A DNA stretch of 64,000 nt, taken from assembly GCF_030295975.1 (NCBI RefSeq), contig NZ_AP027364.1, positions 1,922,001-1,986,000 of the forward strand. Reading direction: 5' to 3'. How positions within the stretch are numbered: the first letter of the stretch is position 1; each line of letters opens with the position of its first letter. The notes below the pieces were generated by a model. It saw only the letters and a program-made list of their open reading frames with translations. It searched no databases and was not told the DNA's origin. The DNA comes from Thalassotalea atypica (GTDB lineage: Bacteria > Pseudomonadota > Gammaproteobacteria > Enterobacterales > Alteromonadaceae). A program made the position numbers and the translations under genes. Below are positions 12,316 through 20,694 of this stretch, one piece after another.

Positions 12316-12411
12316 AACCAAGGGGTGCTGAATTGTTTGACCAATGATTTAGCTGAGATGCAACGCAAACCCTTAGAACCTGATCCAGATTGTACTGGCG
12401 TAGGAATGGTT
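12316..12411 (+). promoter_or_regulatory. TPP (THI-element) riboswitch
   Basis: The conserved thi-box parts occur in order: GGGGTGCT (12322-12329), GCTGAGATG (12352-12360), ACCCTTAGAACCTGATCCAG (12369-12388) and TACTGGCGTAGGAA (12393-12406). The closing P1 stem is AACCA (12316-12320) with TGGTT (12407-12411). These parts form the HMP- and pyrophosphate-binding helices of the class. The 60 bp from the aptamer to the receptor start has no obvious U-tract terminator, so control may be at translation, but the expression platform is not resolved. It controls the downstream thiamine-salvage operon. Confidence 0.95.
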
Positions 12412-12471
12412 TAGCGATTGTTTGGTTTAAATTTACATCGCCCCCCTACGCTAGCTTTATAAGAGAACATA

Positions 12472-14562
12472 ATGAAACTAGCAAAGTCGACCATAGCGTT
12501 AGCGATTAGCGCAACCATTTTACCATCTTCACTTTTAGCCGCCTCATTGGCACCGGCTGACTCAGAAAAGAACGCGATTGAAAGCATCACTGTTGTTGGT
12601 GATTTTAATCAAACAAATTTGCAAAAAACACCTGCTTCTATCTCGATTATTTCAGATCAAGACGCTGAGTTACGCAATGCACAGCATCTTGAAGAAGTAA
12701 TTGCTTTAGCGCCAAACGTCAATTTCGCCAGTGGCTCTCAACGGGCACGTTATTACCAAATTCGCGGCATTGGCGAGCGTAGTCAATTTAATGAGCCAAT
12801 TAACCCATCTGTTGGCGTGATGATTGATGGCATAGACTTTACTGGTATTGGCAGCGTTTCTTCAATGTTTGATGTCAGCCAAGCCGAAGTATTTCGAGGC
12901 CCTCAAGGTACACGTTTTGGCGCTAATGCGTTGGCTGGATTAATCAATATCACAACAAATGCACCGACCGATGAATTTGAAGGAAAGGTTAAGCTGACTG
13001 CCGGCAACTACGATAGCTATGGCGCTGGCCTTGCTTTATCAGGTCCTGCAACTGAAGCGGTTAATTATCGTTTTGCCGTTGAGCAATATAAAAGTGATGG
13101 TTTCATTGAAAATACGTATCTGGACGTGGAAGACACCAATAACCGTGATGAATTAACCGCACGGTTAAAGTTTGCAGTTGAAATTAATCCACTGTGGAAG
13201 TTGGACATTTCAACTTTTTACTTTGATTTTGATAACGGTTATGACGCATTTTCACTGGACAATACCCGAGAAACGTTATCAGACCAACCCGGCTTTGACA
13301 CGCAAGACACAAAGGCGATTGCGCTAAAATCACATTATATCGGCGTACCACATTTCGATCTTACCACGATAGTAACGTTCGCTGACAGTGAACTAGGCTA
13401 TGGTTATGACGAGGACTGGAGTTATGTAGGCCTTCACCCGTGGGAATATTCATCAACCGATCATTACTTTAGAGATAAAACTACCTCGACGGCAGAGTTC
13501 CGCTTTAACTCAAAAACGACGCTAGCATACGGCAGTGACGTTCAATGGACTGCTGGTCTATATTTTAAAAGTGATGATGAAGATTTAACTAGGCAATACA
13601 CCTATTTAGACAGTGACTTTTCATCAACATTCGAAACTGAAACAATGGCAGCATATGCACAAGTTGATAAGCGGTTGTCAGAGCGAGTTGTGTTAACCGC
13701 AGGTTTGCGCGTTGAAGACCGAAGTGCTGATTATAAAAACTCTGAACAATTAACTTTTGACCCGACTGACACCATGGTTGGGGGAAAAGCGGTTTTGTCA
13801 TTCCAGCAAAACCAAGACACCTTTTGGTATGGCTCAATTAATCGCGGTTATAAAGCTGGTGGTGTGAACACCGATGGTACATTACCAACTGAACTTCGTG
13901 AGTTTGAGCCGGAGTACTTATGGAATTACGAAATAGGTTATAAGGTTAATTTACTCGACAATAAGGCATACCTTAGAGCCGCTGCGTTCTATATGGACAG
14001 AAAAGACGTTCAGGTTAAAAGCGCTAAGGACATCTTACGCCCAGACGGTAGTTCAGAATTTATTATCTACTTGGGCAATGCGGCCGAAGGTGAAAACTAC
14101 GGGCTAGAGCTCGACGGTGCTTGGCAAATTAATGAGAACTTTGAGTTGTATGGCGCGCTTGGATTGTTAGAAACTGAATTGACTGACTATGTGAATGCTA
14201 ATGGTGAAGACTTCTCTGGCCGTGAACAAGCACATGCGCCGCAGTATACCTATAATGTTGGCGTGAATTATTATATAACATCAGCGTGGTTTTTTAATCT
14301 TTCAATCGACGGCAAAGACGAGTTTTATTTCTCAGACAGTCATGAACAGCAGTCTGATTCAGTGAACTTAGTGAATGCGTCCTTAACCTATAGCGCTAAT
14401 GATTGGCAAGTTAAAGCGTGGGCAAGAAACTTAACAGATGAAAACTACAAGACTCGTGGCTTCTACTTTGGTAACGATCCTCGAGATGGTTACACAGCGA
14501 AGTCATATCATCAATATGGTGAGCCAGCAGTGTTTGGTGTTTCATTAGATTACCAGTTTTAA
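12472..14562 (+). CDS. TonB-dependent receptor, TPP-riboswitch controlled (probable thiamine uptake)
   Basis: A 696-residue outer-membrane receptor. A signal peptide (residues 1 to about 23, ending LLAASLA) is followed by a TonB-box-like SITVVG. The plug domain contains TPASISIIS, YQIRGIGERSQF and VFRGPQGTRFGANALAGLINI, and a 22-strand barrel ends in the aromatic VSLDYQF. Location directly behind the TPP riboswitch and ahead of YkoF and PnuC-family genes supports thiamine or a thiamine precursor as ligand; that is an inference from context. Ligand-contacting residues are not known. The role matches the thiamine-regulated receptors described in other gammaproteobacteria. Confidence 0.9.
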   Translation: MKLAKSTIALAISATILPSSLLAASLAPADSEKNAIESITVVGDFNQTNLQKTPASISIISDQDAELRNAQHLEEVIALAPNVNFASGSQRARYYQIRGIGERSQFNEPINPSVGVMIDGIDFTGIGSVSSMFDVSQAEVFRGPQGTRFGANALAGLINITTNAPTDEFEGKVKLTAGNYDSYGAGLALSGPATEAVNYRFAVEQYKSDGFIENTYLDVEDTNNRDELTARLKFAVEINPLWKLDISTFYFDFDNGYDAFSLDNTRETLSDQPGFDTQDTKAIALKSHYIGVPHFDLTTIVTFADSELGYGYDEDWSYVGLHPWEYSSTDHYFRDKTTSTAEFRFNSKTTLAYGSDVQWTAGLYFKSDDEDLTRQYTYLDSDFSSTFETETMAAYAQVDKRLSERVVLTAGLRVEDRSADYKNSEQLTFDPTDTMVGGKAVLSFQQNQDTFWYGSINRGYKAGGVNTDGTLPTELREFEPEYLWNYEIGYKVNLLDNKAYLRAAAFYMDRKDVQVKSAKDILRPDGSSEFIIYLGNAAEGENYGLELDGAWQINENFELYGALGLLETELTDYVNANGEDFSGREQAHAPQYTYNVGVNYYITSAWFFNLSIDGKDEFYFSDSHEQQSDSVNLVNASLTYSANDWQVKAWARNLTDENYKTRGFYFGNDPRDGYTAKSYHQYGEPAVFGVSLDYQF

Positions 14563-14592
14563 CATTCGATGAAGTGCAATAGTTCAAAGACA

Positions 14593-14620
14593 AAGGCTTA
14601 GTTGTTTCTGTCTAAGCCTT
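14593..14620 (+). other. Intercistronic hairpin in the thiamine operon
   Basis: A 9-bp perfect stem AAGGCTTAG / CTAAGCCTT with a 10-base loop lies between the receptor gene and the YkoF gene. No T-tract follows, so it is more likely an mRNA stabiliser or processing site than a full terminator. It may set receptor expression above that of the downstream genes. Confidence 0.5.
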
Positions 14621-14663
14621 AATCTAAGCACAAAATATTTTAAAACGAATAAATGGGGCCACA

Positions 14664-14924
14664 ATGCAAGTATCGATTGATTTAAGCTTATATCCACTAG
14701 CTAAAACAGAATACAAAGATGAAATTTGGCAATTTATAGAACGCCTAAAAAAGATCAAAGAGATAAAAGTGGTGTCTAATGGAATGAGTACCCAAGTGTT
14801 TGGTGAATACGATTATGCCGTCACCAATGTGATGGCAGAAATTAAGCGTGTTCATCAAGCCGTGGGCAGCGCCGTATTTATAATTAAATTGATTGCCGCC
14901 GATCGTGACCGGGTGTATGAATAA
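14664..14924 (+). CDS. Single-domain YkoF-like thiamine/HMP-binding protein
   Basis: 86 residues with no signal peptide. The pattern VSIDLSLYPL...VVSNGMSTQVFGEYDYAVTNVMAEI resembles one YkoF domain, a ferredoxin-like fold that binds thiamine or hydroxymethylpyrimidine. B. subtilis YkoF has two such domains in tandem; here there is only one, so it may work as a dimer. GGGG 7-8 bp upstream is the ribosome binding site. It ends 2 bp before the transporter start, so they are coupled. It could hold thiamine in the cytoplasm after uptake. The family call is from pattern and context. Confidence 0.72.
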   Translation: MQVSIDLSLYPLAKTEYKDEIWQFIERLKKIKEIKVVSNGMSTQVFGEYDYAVTNVMAEIKRVHQAVGSAVFIIKLIAADRDRVYE

Positions 14925-14926
14925 TC

Positions 14927-15577
14927 GTGTTTAATGAAACATTAACGTATTTAATTGAACTGCCTTTGTGGGAGTTAATGGCTGTAGCTGCATCAATGGC
15001 TTATGTCATTTTTGCCGCTAAAGAGAGCGTATGGTGTTGGCCCGCAGCATTAGTTAGTACGGTGATCTATACCGTAATCTTTTATGATGTTTATTTGTGG
15101 ATGGATAGCCTATTACAAGTGTATTATTTGGTAATGGCGGGATATGGCTGGTATAGCTGGCAGAAGCTAAAACATCCAATGAGTGTGGACAATCAATCCA
15201 TGACTCAGAGCCAACAGGTCAAAGCGGTAATGATTTCAAGTTGGTCTTTTACCATTCACAGTAAAGTAATTGCAATGTTGGCAGCTATTTCGCTGGTTGT
15301 AGGTTATATAATGGCAACATTTACACCGACACATTTTCCGTATTTGGATGCTGCTACCACGGTTTATGCAGTATTTGCGACTTACTTAGTCACTCAAAAA
15401 GTTGTTGAAAATTGGCTGTATTGGGTGGTCATTGATCTTGTATCTATTTACCTTTATCTAGAGAAGGGGTTAACGCCAACAGCAGGGCTTTTTGTTGTCT
15501 ATGTGGTGATCGCGCTGATTGGCTATTTTAGTTGGCGAAGAAACCTTACTTTTCAGTCAAATCTTGCAAATGCATAA
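14927..15577 (+). CDS. pnuT: PnuC-family vitamin transporter, probably PnuT (thiamine)
   Basis: A 216-residue membrane protein with seven or so hydrophobic helices. PnuC-family hallmarks are visible: KESVWCWPAALVSTVIYTV in helix 2 and LLQVYYLVMAGYGWYSW in helix 3. Start is a GTG 2 bp after the YkoF stop. The family moves nicotinamide riboside (PnuC), riboflavin (PnuX) or thiamine (PnuT) by facilitated diffusion with trapping by phosphorylation. TPP-riboswitch control and a downstream kinase favour thiamine. The subfamily call rests on context, not on ligand residues. Confidence 0.85.
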   Translation: MFNETLTYLIELPLWELMAVAASMAYVIFAAKESVWCWPAALVSTVIYTVIFYDVYLWMDSLLQVYYLVMAGYGWYSWQKLKHPMSVDNQSMTQSQQVKAVMISSWSFTIHSKVIAMLAAISLVVGYIMATFTPTHFPYLDAATTVYAVFATYLVTQKVVENWLYWVVIDLVSIYLYLEKGLTPTAGLFVVYVVIALIGYFSWRRNLTFQSNLANA

Positions 15578-15651
15578 GCTTAATTAGTACGTTCTGTGGT
15601 CAAATTTAAAGAAGGCACGATGAATAAAGGTGACAATATTTCAGAGTATTT

Positions 15652-16548
15652 ATGAATAGTCCAATAACGAGCACGTTAGAGCAACTTCCATTTTCTCATT
15701 GGCAACCGGTTATAATAGGTGCGCCAGTTATAGAGTCGTTTGATACAGGTCTTAGCCATCAAGTGTTTAAGGTTAGCTTTGCAACTATAGAGCGGGGAGA
15801 GCAAAAAATCACGCCGCTTTTTGTCGCCAAACACGTTGCCAATAGAGAGACTCGCCACGCAGAATTTGATGCGCTGCAAAGAGCTTTCCAATGTGGCGTA
15901 AGTGTTAAACCAATTTATGTAGACGATAACTGGCTTATTACCGAATATTTTAATGGTGATTGTTTGGAGTCATTAGACCTTGATATTGAACAAAAATTAG
16001 AAATTGCGTTATCATTAGTGGCCAAGTTCCATCAGTCAGTCAAGCACGGCGCCACTTCAATTAATCTTCAGCAGGTCATAGACAAACTCATCAGCAAAAG
16101 TGGTTTGTCTCCTAAGCACCAGCAACTTCTCTCAACAGTAACAGTGGAACACCTACTTCCTCAACCTGATTGTGGAAACTTAGTTCATGGAGACGTTAAT
16201 TTTACCAATGTGCTAGTGAATCAAGCGGACAACACAGCGAAGCTAATTGACTTTGAAGCCGCGAGCTATGCCAGCATGGAATACGAATTAGGAATGATGA
16301 TGTCAGTGAACTTTATACACCCAGACACATTTTTTAGAGTGTTAAAACAAAGCAGTTATTTGTGTGCTTTATGCCCTAAAAAGGTAACGCGTAACGCTAT
16401 AATGTCATCTATTATCAATGTGTTATGGTATTTTACCCATGATCATGAAAATGGCACTCAAGTATTTAAAAATACGGCTTTTGCTCAGCTTGAACACCTC
16501 GATTTATTAACAAATGAGAAATATTTACTCATTAAGGAAATGAGATAA
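15652..16548 (+). CDS. APH-type kinase, probable thiamine kinase
   Basis: A 298-residue choline/aminoglycoside-kinase-fold protein. The catalytic loop HGDVNFTN (H179, D181, N186) and the metal-binding DFE (D200-F201-E202) are intact. A Lys in LFVAKHVANRETRHAEF probably contacts ATP. It is the last gene of the riboswitch-controlled operon, 74 bp behind the transporter. Phosphorylation would trap imported thiamine, as E. coli ThiK does, so a thiamine kinase is the simplest reading. It is not close enough in visible sequence to call thiK outright. Confidence 0.8.
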   Translation: MNSPITSTLEQLPFSHWQPVIIGAPVIESFDTGLSHQVFKVSFATIERGEQKITPLFVAKHVANRETRHAEFDALQRAFQCGVSVKPIYVDDNWLITEYFNGDCLESLDLDIEQKLEIALSLVAKFHQSVKHGATSINLQQVIDKLISKSGLSPKHQQLLSTVTVEHLLPQPDCGNLVHGDVNFTNVLVNQADNTAKLIDFEAASYASMEYELGMMMSVNFIHPDTFFRVLKQSSYLCALCPKKVTRNAIMSSIINVLWYFTHDHENGTQVFKNTAFAQLEHLDLLTNEKYLLIKEMR

Positions 16549-16633
16549 GACGCTGAAAAGTTACGATTAAAGGTAGTGCAGGTCTAGCCTTGCTACTTCA
16601 TAATTAAACTATGTTATCTAACGGTTAAATCAT

Positions 16634-17701
16634 GTGAATTGGAAAGAATTAATAGAGAATAGAAATCGCTTCTTCTGGGTGTTACACACCGCAGGATGGT
16701 TGGGTTTCGCTTTGATCCAATTTCTTGGCTCGCTACTTCATGATCTGCGAGATATTTTTGTCGTGGTCATTTTGTTGAATTCATATGCTGGCTGGATGTT
16801 GACCGTGCCATTACGTTACGTTTATCGACGTGCATGGAATCTGTCACCTCTAAAAATTGCGGGGGTTATTGTCTTAACGTCGTACGTCACCGCTGTGTTG
16901 TGGCAGGTGATACGTAATGTAAATTATTGGGAAATATACAAACACGGCTATAAACCTGATTTCTGGTTGTACTATACGCAGTCGAGTGTTTGGTCTTTCT
17001 ATATTATCTTAAGCTGGAGTGGCTTGTACTTTGGTATTAAGTATTATCAAATGCTGCAAAAAGAAAAGCAAAACGTGCTGCAAGCTAATACATTAGCGCA
17101 CCAAGCGCAGCTAAAAATGTTGCGCTACCAACTTAACCCTCACTTTTTGTTTAATACACTAAATGCTATTTCAACGTTAATTTTAGTCAAAGAGAATACG
17201 ACCGCTAACGCCATGGTCACCAAGCTCAGTGAGTTTTTACGTTATTCGTTAGATAAAGATCCAATGAAACGCGTTTCTTTAGAAAATGAAATGCAAGCCC
17301 TTAAGTTGTATTTGGATATTGAGAAAGTGAGATTTGAAGAGCGTCTTCAAGTCGTGGTTAATATCGCATCAGACTGTCAGCAAGCACTTGTGCCGAGTAT
17401 GATTTTGCAACCGTTAGCCGAGAACGCGATTAAACATGCAATTGCTGTACAAGAAAATGGTGGCACCATTACTATCTCTGTCAATAGATTCGGTAATGAT
17501 TTGTTACTCGAACTTGCTGATGACGGACCAGGAGCTGAAATCAAAAATGGCAACTTGTATAGAGAAAGCGGGGTTGGGCTAGTAAATACACGTGAACGGC
17601 TACAAGCGCTCTATAAAAATAATTATTCACTTGTCGTCTCCCAAAATAATCCGTCAGGTGTTAAAGTAAACATTAGAATTCCCTACGAATTAGGAAGTTA
17701 G
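16634..17701 (+). CDS. LytS/YehU-type sensor histidine kinase
   Basis: A 355-residue membrane sensor kinase. The start is GTG; the ATG two bases upstream is followed at once by TGA. Four hydrophobic segments occupy residues about 13-145. The His_kinase (PF06580-type) segment LRYQLNPHFLFNTLNAI has the phospho-acceptor H170. The HATPase part contains ILQPLAENAIKHAI and ELADDGPGAEI, with GVGLVNTRERL. The response-regulator gene starts one base after the stop, so the pair is co-expressed. The signal is unknown; there is no extra periplasmic sensor domain. Confidence 0.9.
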   Translation: MNWKELIENRNRFFWVLHTAGWLGFALIQFLGSLLHDLRDIFVVVILLNSYAGWMLTVPLRYVYRRAWNLSPLKIAGVIVLTSYVTAVLWQVIRNVNYWEIYKHGYKPDFWLYYTQSSVWSFYIILSWSGLYFGIKYYQMLQKEKQNVLQANTLAHQAQLKMLRYQLNPHFLFNTLNAISTLILVKENTTANAMVTKLSEFLRYSLDKDPMKRVSLENEMQALKLYLDIEKVRFEERLQVVVNIASDCQQALVPSMILQPLAENAIKHAIAVQENGGTITISVNRFGNDLLLELADDGPGAEIKNGNLYRESGVGLVNTRERLQALYKNNYSLVVSQNNPSGVKVNIRIPYELGS

Positions 17702-17702
17702 T

Positions 17703-18521
17703 ATGTCACTGTCAACGATAGTTGTTGATGATGAACCACTTGCCCGTAAAGGTTTAGCAATACGGCTAGCGGAGCACGATGATATCGATCTTATTGCACA
17801 ATGTGGCAATGGCAGAGAAGCCATTGAAGCAATCCGTGCTTATCAACCCGATTTGATGTTTTTAGACATTCAAATGCCCGGTCTAAATGGATTTGAAGTG
17901 CTCGACGAAATTGTCGCTCAAGGATTAAAGCTACCAATGGTAGTTTTTGTCACTGCATTTGATCAATATGCCATTAAAGCGTTTGATATTCATGCCGTCG
18001 ATTACCTAATGAAACCTGCTGATGAAGTCCGACTTGCCCAATCATTGGAAAAAGTACGTTTAGCCATTCAAGCGCAGACGGATGTTGATCATAAAAACAA
18101 GCTGGTACAGTTAGTCAGTAATGTCACGGGTAGTGATACTAATAAAATACTTGAAGAGCTCTCTAATAATGATGAGTTATCAATATCCAAATACTCTGAT
18201 GTATTACCAATCAAAGACGGCGGCGAGCTGAGTCGAGTGCCAGTAAATAGCATTTTGTGGATTGACGCTGCAGGTGACTATATGTGTGTTCATACTGATG
18301 AAAATACCCACATACTACGTAAAACAATGAAACAGCTAGAAGAGGTGTTGGATCCTCGACAGTTCATTCGTAGCCACCGCTCAACTATTGTCAACAAGCA
18401 ATATATCCAAAAATTCTGTAGCCAGTTAAACGGTGAGTATTACTTAGTAATGAGTAATGGTAAAGAGCTTAAAGTCAGTCGAAGCTATAAAGAAAAAGTT
18501 AAACAAGCAGTCACTAATTAA
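17703..18521 (+). CDS. LytTR-family response regulator
   Basis: 272 residues. An N-terminal receiver domain has the acidic pair in VVDDEPLARKGL, the phospho-acceptor D55 in LMFLDIQMPG, and a conserved Lys in YLMKPA. A linker leads to a C-terminal LytTR DNA-binding domain (ILWIDAAGDYMCVHT, FIRSHRSTIVNKQYI). It is the partner of the kinase just upstream. LytTR regulators bind paired direct repeats; none was identified nearby, so target genes are unknown. The gene ends 67 bp before the convergent phosphofructokinase. Confidence 0.92.
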   Translation: MSLSTIVVDDEPLARKGLAIRLAEHDDIDLIAQCGNGREAIEAIRAYQPDLMFLDIQMPGLNGFEVLDEIVAQGLKLPMVVFVTAFDQYAIKAFDIHAVDYLMKPADEVRLAQSLEKVRLAIQAQTDVDHKNKLVQLVSNVTGSDTNKILEELSNNDELSISKYSDVLPIKDGGELSRVPVNSILWIDAAGDYMCVHTDENTHILRKTMKQLEEVLDPRQFIRSHRSTIVNKQYIQKFCSQLNGEYYLVMSNGKELKVSRSYKEKVKQAVTN

Positions 18522-18588
18522 CAATTCTTTTTGTATTAACTACTGTTTGATGCTGCAGCGTAACCTTGTCTGATAGGTTGATGATGGT

Positions 18589-19602
18589 TTAATTTGATCG
18601 AGCCGTTAATGCCAGTATGTTTTGCTGGGCTGCTACTAGGTTTTCGTTAACAGTTTTACTGTGCTTTATCGTCTCACTAAGAGCCACTTCAACGATTTCA
18701 TTGTCACGTTCGCCCAGCATCAATAAGCTCTTACCAACTTTAATAGCTTGTACTGCCCCAACACCTAGTTTGGTAGCTAAAATTCTATCCTTAGCTACCG
18801 GAGAACCCCCTCGTTGGATATGACCAAGTACACAAGCTGCACAGTCAATATTAAATTGTTCTTTCAATTGTTCGGCCAAATGCATAGCACCACCAGGCCA
18901 AAGGTTTTCAGCAAGGACAACCAAATAACTATTGTCTTTACTTTTTTGCTCAGCATATATTTCTTCGGCGAGCTCAGCTAGCTTGTCTTCTGCTTGGCTT
19001 GGATGGAAATTTTCAAATGATATGATTTGTTCTGCGGCACAGGCGACGCCAACATTAAAAGCAATATGGCCACTGTTTCGGCCCATGAGCTCGACAATGA
19101 AAACACGGTCAAAGGCATTGGCTGTATCCCTTATTTTGTCTATGGCTTCAATGGCTGTGTTTATGGCCGTAGCAAACCCTATGGTATAATCTGTGCCGTC
19201 TAAGTCATTATCTATTGTCCCAGGCAAACCAATCACCTGACCACGCCATTGTTCAGCAATTGCTAATAAACCAGTAAAGGAGCCGTCACCCCCAATGACA
19301 ATTAATGCATCTATTTGCTCTTTGATAAGCGTGTTTATGGCTTGTTGAACACCTGTTTTTGTCCTTAGCTCGGGGCATCTAGCACTTTTTAATAAGGTAC
19401 CACCTTGTTGAATGATATTATTCACTGCTTCAATTTTAAGCTTAGCGATATCCGCATTTATCAAGCCGTTATAGCCATGATAAACACCTATACAGTCATA
19501 GTTGTAGCGATTGCAGGCCAATACAATAGCTCGTATGGCGGCATTCATTCCAGGCGCATCGCCACCACTTGTTAGTATGGCGATTTTTAACTTCTTATTC
19601 AT
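18589..19602 (-). CDS. pfkA: 6-phosphofructokinase
   Basis: An ATP-type phosphofructokinase that commits fructose-6-phosphate to glycolysis. Motifs include TSGGDAPGMNAAIRA near the start, GGDGSFTG (a Gly-Gly-Asp-Gly pattern typical of ATP-dependent enzymes rather than GGDD of PPi enzymes), LPGTIDNDLDGTD with the catalytic Asp, and ELMGRNSGHIA. The ATG at 19602 gives 337 residues and begins NKKLKIAIL; a GTG at 19617 would add five residues, but neither start has a strong Shine-Dalgarno sequence. It stands alone and converges with the two-component operon. It is notable beside a complete Entner-Doudoroff set. Confidence 0.93.
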   Translation of the reverse strand: MNKKLKIAILTSGGDAPGMNAAIRAIVLACNRYNYDCIGVYHGYNGLINADIAKLKIEAVNNIIQQGGTLLKSARCPELRTKTGVQQAINTLIKEQIDALIVIGGDGSFTGLLAIAEQWRGQVIGLPGTIDNDLDGTDYTIGFATAINTAIEAIDKIRDTANAFDRVFIVELMGRNSGHIAFNVGVACAAEQIISFENFHPSQAEDKLAELAEEIYAEQKSKDNSYLVVLAENLWPGGAMHLAEQLKEQFNIDCAACVLGHIQRGGSPVAKDRILATKLGVGAVQAIKVGKSLLMLGERDNEIVEVALSETIKHSKTVNENLVAAQQNILALTARSN

Positions 19603-19617
19603 AAGCACATTTAACAC

Positions 19618-19928
19618 TTTGTTAAAGATTATTAAATATCATTATCGTACTAGCGTTAATAATCAAGTAATGAATCAGTCGATATATAATTTTATTGAAC
19701 TAGGACAACTAATTCATTTCATTGTTCTTTCAGCAATTTTTTTGATCGTAGAGTTTATTCTTAGTTACCGTAGTGTACTCATAACAATTTTGTGACAGTT
19801 ACAGTTAATTACAGTGTTAACTCATGAATTTGGTTTAAAATAACCTAAAGGATCATCACTTTGATCAACTTGAAAATAGTGTACTTTCATTGTTTTTAAT
19901 TAATTAACAACCGAGACATGAAGTTGAT
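19618..19928. other. Intergenic region, divergent promoters
   Basis: About 310 bp between pfkA (minus) and the envelope operon (plus). It is A+T rich, and short GTTACAGTTAATTACAGT repeats lie near 19797-19814. No gene, terminator or clear operator was recognised. It presumably carries promoters for both directions. Confidence 0.4.
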
Positions 19929-20693
19929 ATGTTAAAAAGACTTGCTATACCGTTAGTGATTGCGTCGTTAAGTGCTTGTGTTGCGAGCCCTGATACAGCA
20001 CACAAAGCATCGCCGTTGCATGCTAATACAACGTCAGAGCAATCAATCAATGAGAAGAGTTTTACTCAGCTAAATAAGCGACTGACATTGATAGAGCAAA
20101 ATATCGTTGAGCAAATAGAATCGAAGTGCCAGATAAAGAATAGCTCAGATGAAAATGCCCAATTGTCGAACCTATTGACTGCACAGGCTAATGTTAAACA
20201 TGCTCCAGTAAAAAAAACACAACCTCAATCAGCCAAAGTCGTTGAGAAAATTGTCGTGGAGCAATGCAACCAAGAGCAGCCATTGATTGTTGGCGCGGTT
20301 GAACATGTCAGCTTTATCAAAGAACAGTTAAGCTTCGATGCACGCATAGATACTGGTGCAGCGACATCTTCTATCGGTGTCTATGAATTAACACCATTTG
20401 AACGGGACGGGGCTGATTGGGTTCGGTTTAAACTGGAAAACACTAAGGTCGCGATCGGCTTTGAATACCCAGTAATTGGCAAGGTTCAAATTAAACAACA
20501 AAGCAGCAAAAAATCTGTGACGCGGTTGGAAATAAAGATTGGCGTAGTGCTGGGTGACAAACAATATCGTCACCAAGTGTTCAATCTAGCAGATCGTAGC
20601 CACCTAGATTATCAAATTATGATCGGACGCTCTTTTTTAGAAAATAATGCGCTAGTCGATGTAAGCAAACAATTTTTACTAGGTAAGAAATAA
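19929..20693 (+). CDS. Retropepsin-like lipoprotein (RimK-associated ATP-dependent zinc protease family)
   Basis: 254 residues. The signal peptide ends in the lipobox L14-S15-A16-C17, so this is a probable outer-membrane or periplasmic lipoprotein. A low-complexity linker (residues 25-115) leads to a C-terminal domain of the family labelled ATP-dependent zinc protease. The aspartic-protease-like motif ARIDTGAATSSIG has D141; MIGRSFLENNALVDV closes the fold. The retropepsin-like Asp suggests an aspartic rather than zinc mechanism. It is the first gene of a five-gene operon, 1 bp ahead of the next start. Substrate unknown. Confidence 0.85.
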   Translation: MLKRLAIPLVIASLSACVASPDTAHKASPLHANTTSEQSINEKSFTQLNKRLTLIEQNIVEQIESKCQIKNSSDENAQLSNLLTAQANVKHAPVKKTQPQSAKVVEKIVVEQCNQEQPLIVGAVEHVSFIKEQLSFDARIDTGAATSSIGVYELTPFERDGADWVRFKLENTKVAIGFEYPVIGKVQIKQQSSKKSVTRLEIKIGVVLGDKQYRHQVFNLADRSHLDYQIMIGRSFLENNALVDVSKQFLLGKK

Positions 20694-20694
20694 C

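Noticed and set aside
19511-19795. Plus-strand frame of 94 codons at the start of pfkA
   Set aside because: Its first half is antisense to pfkA and the rest is A+T-rich promoter DNA; no ribosome binding site or recognisable motif.
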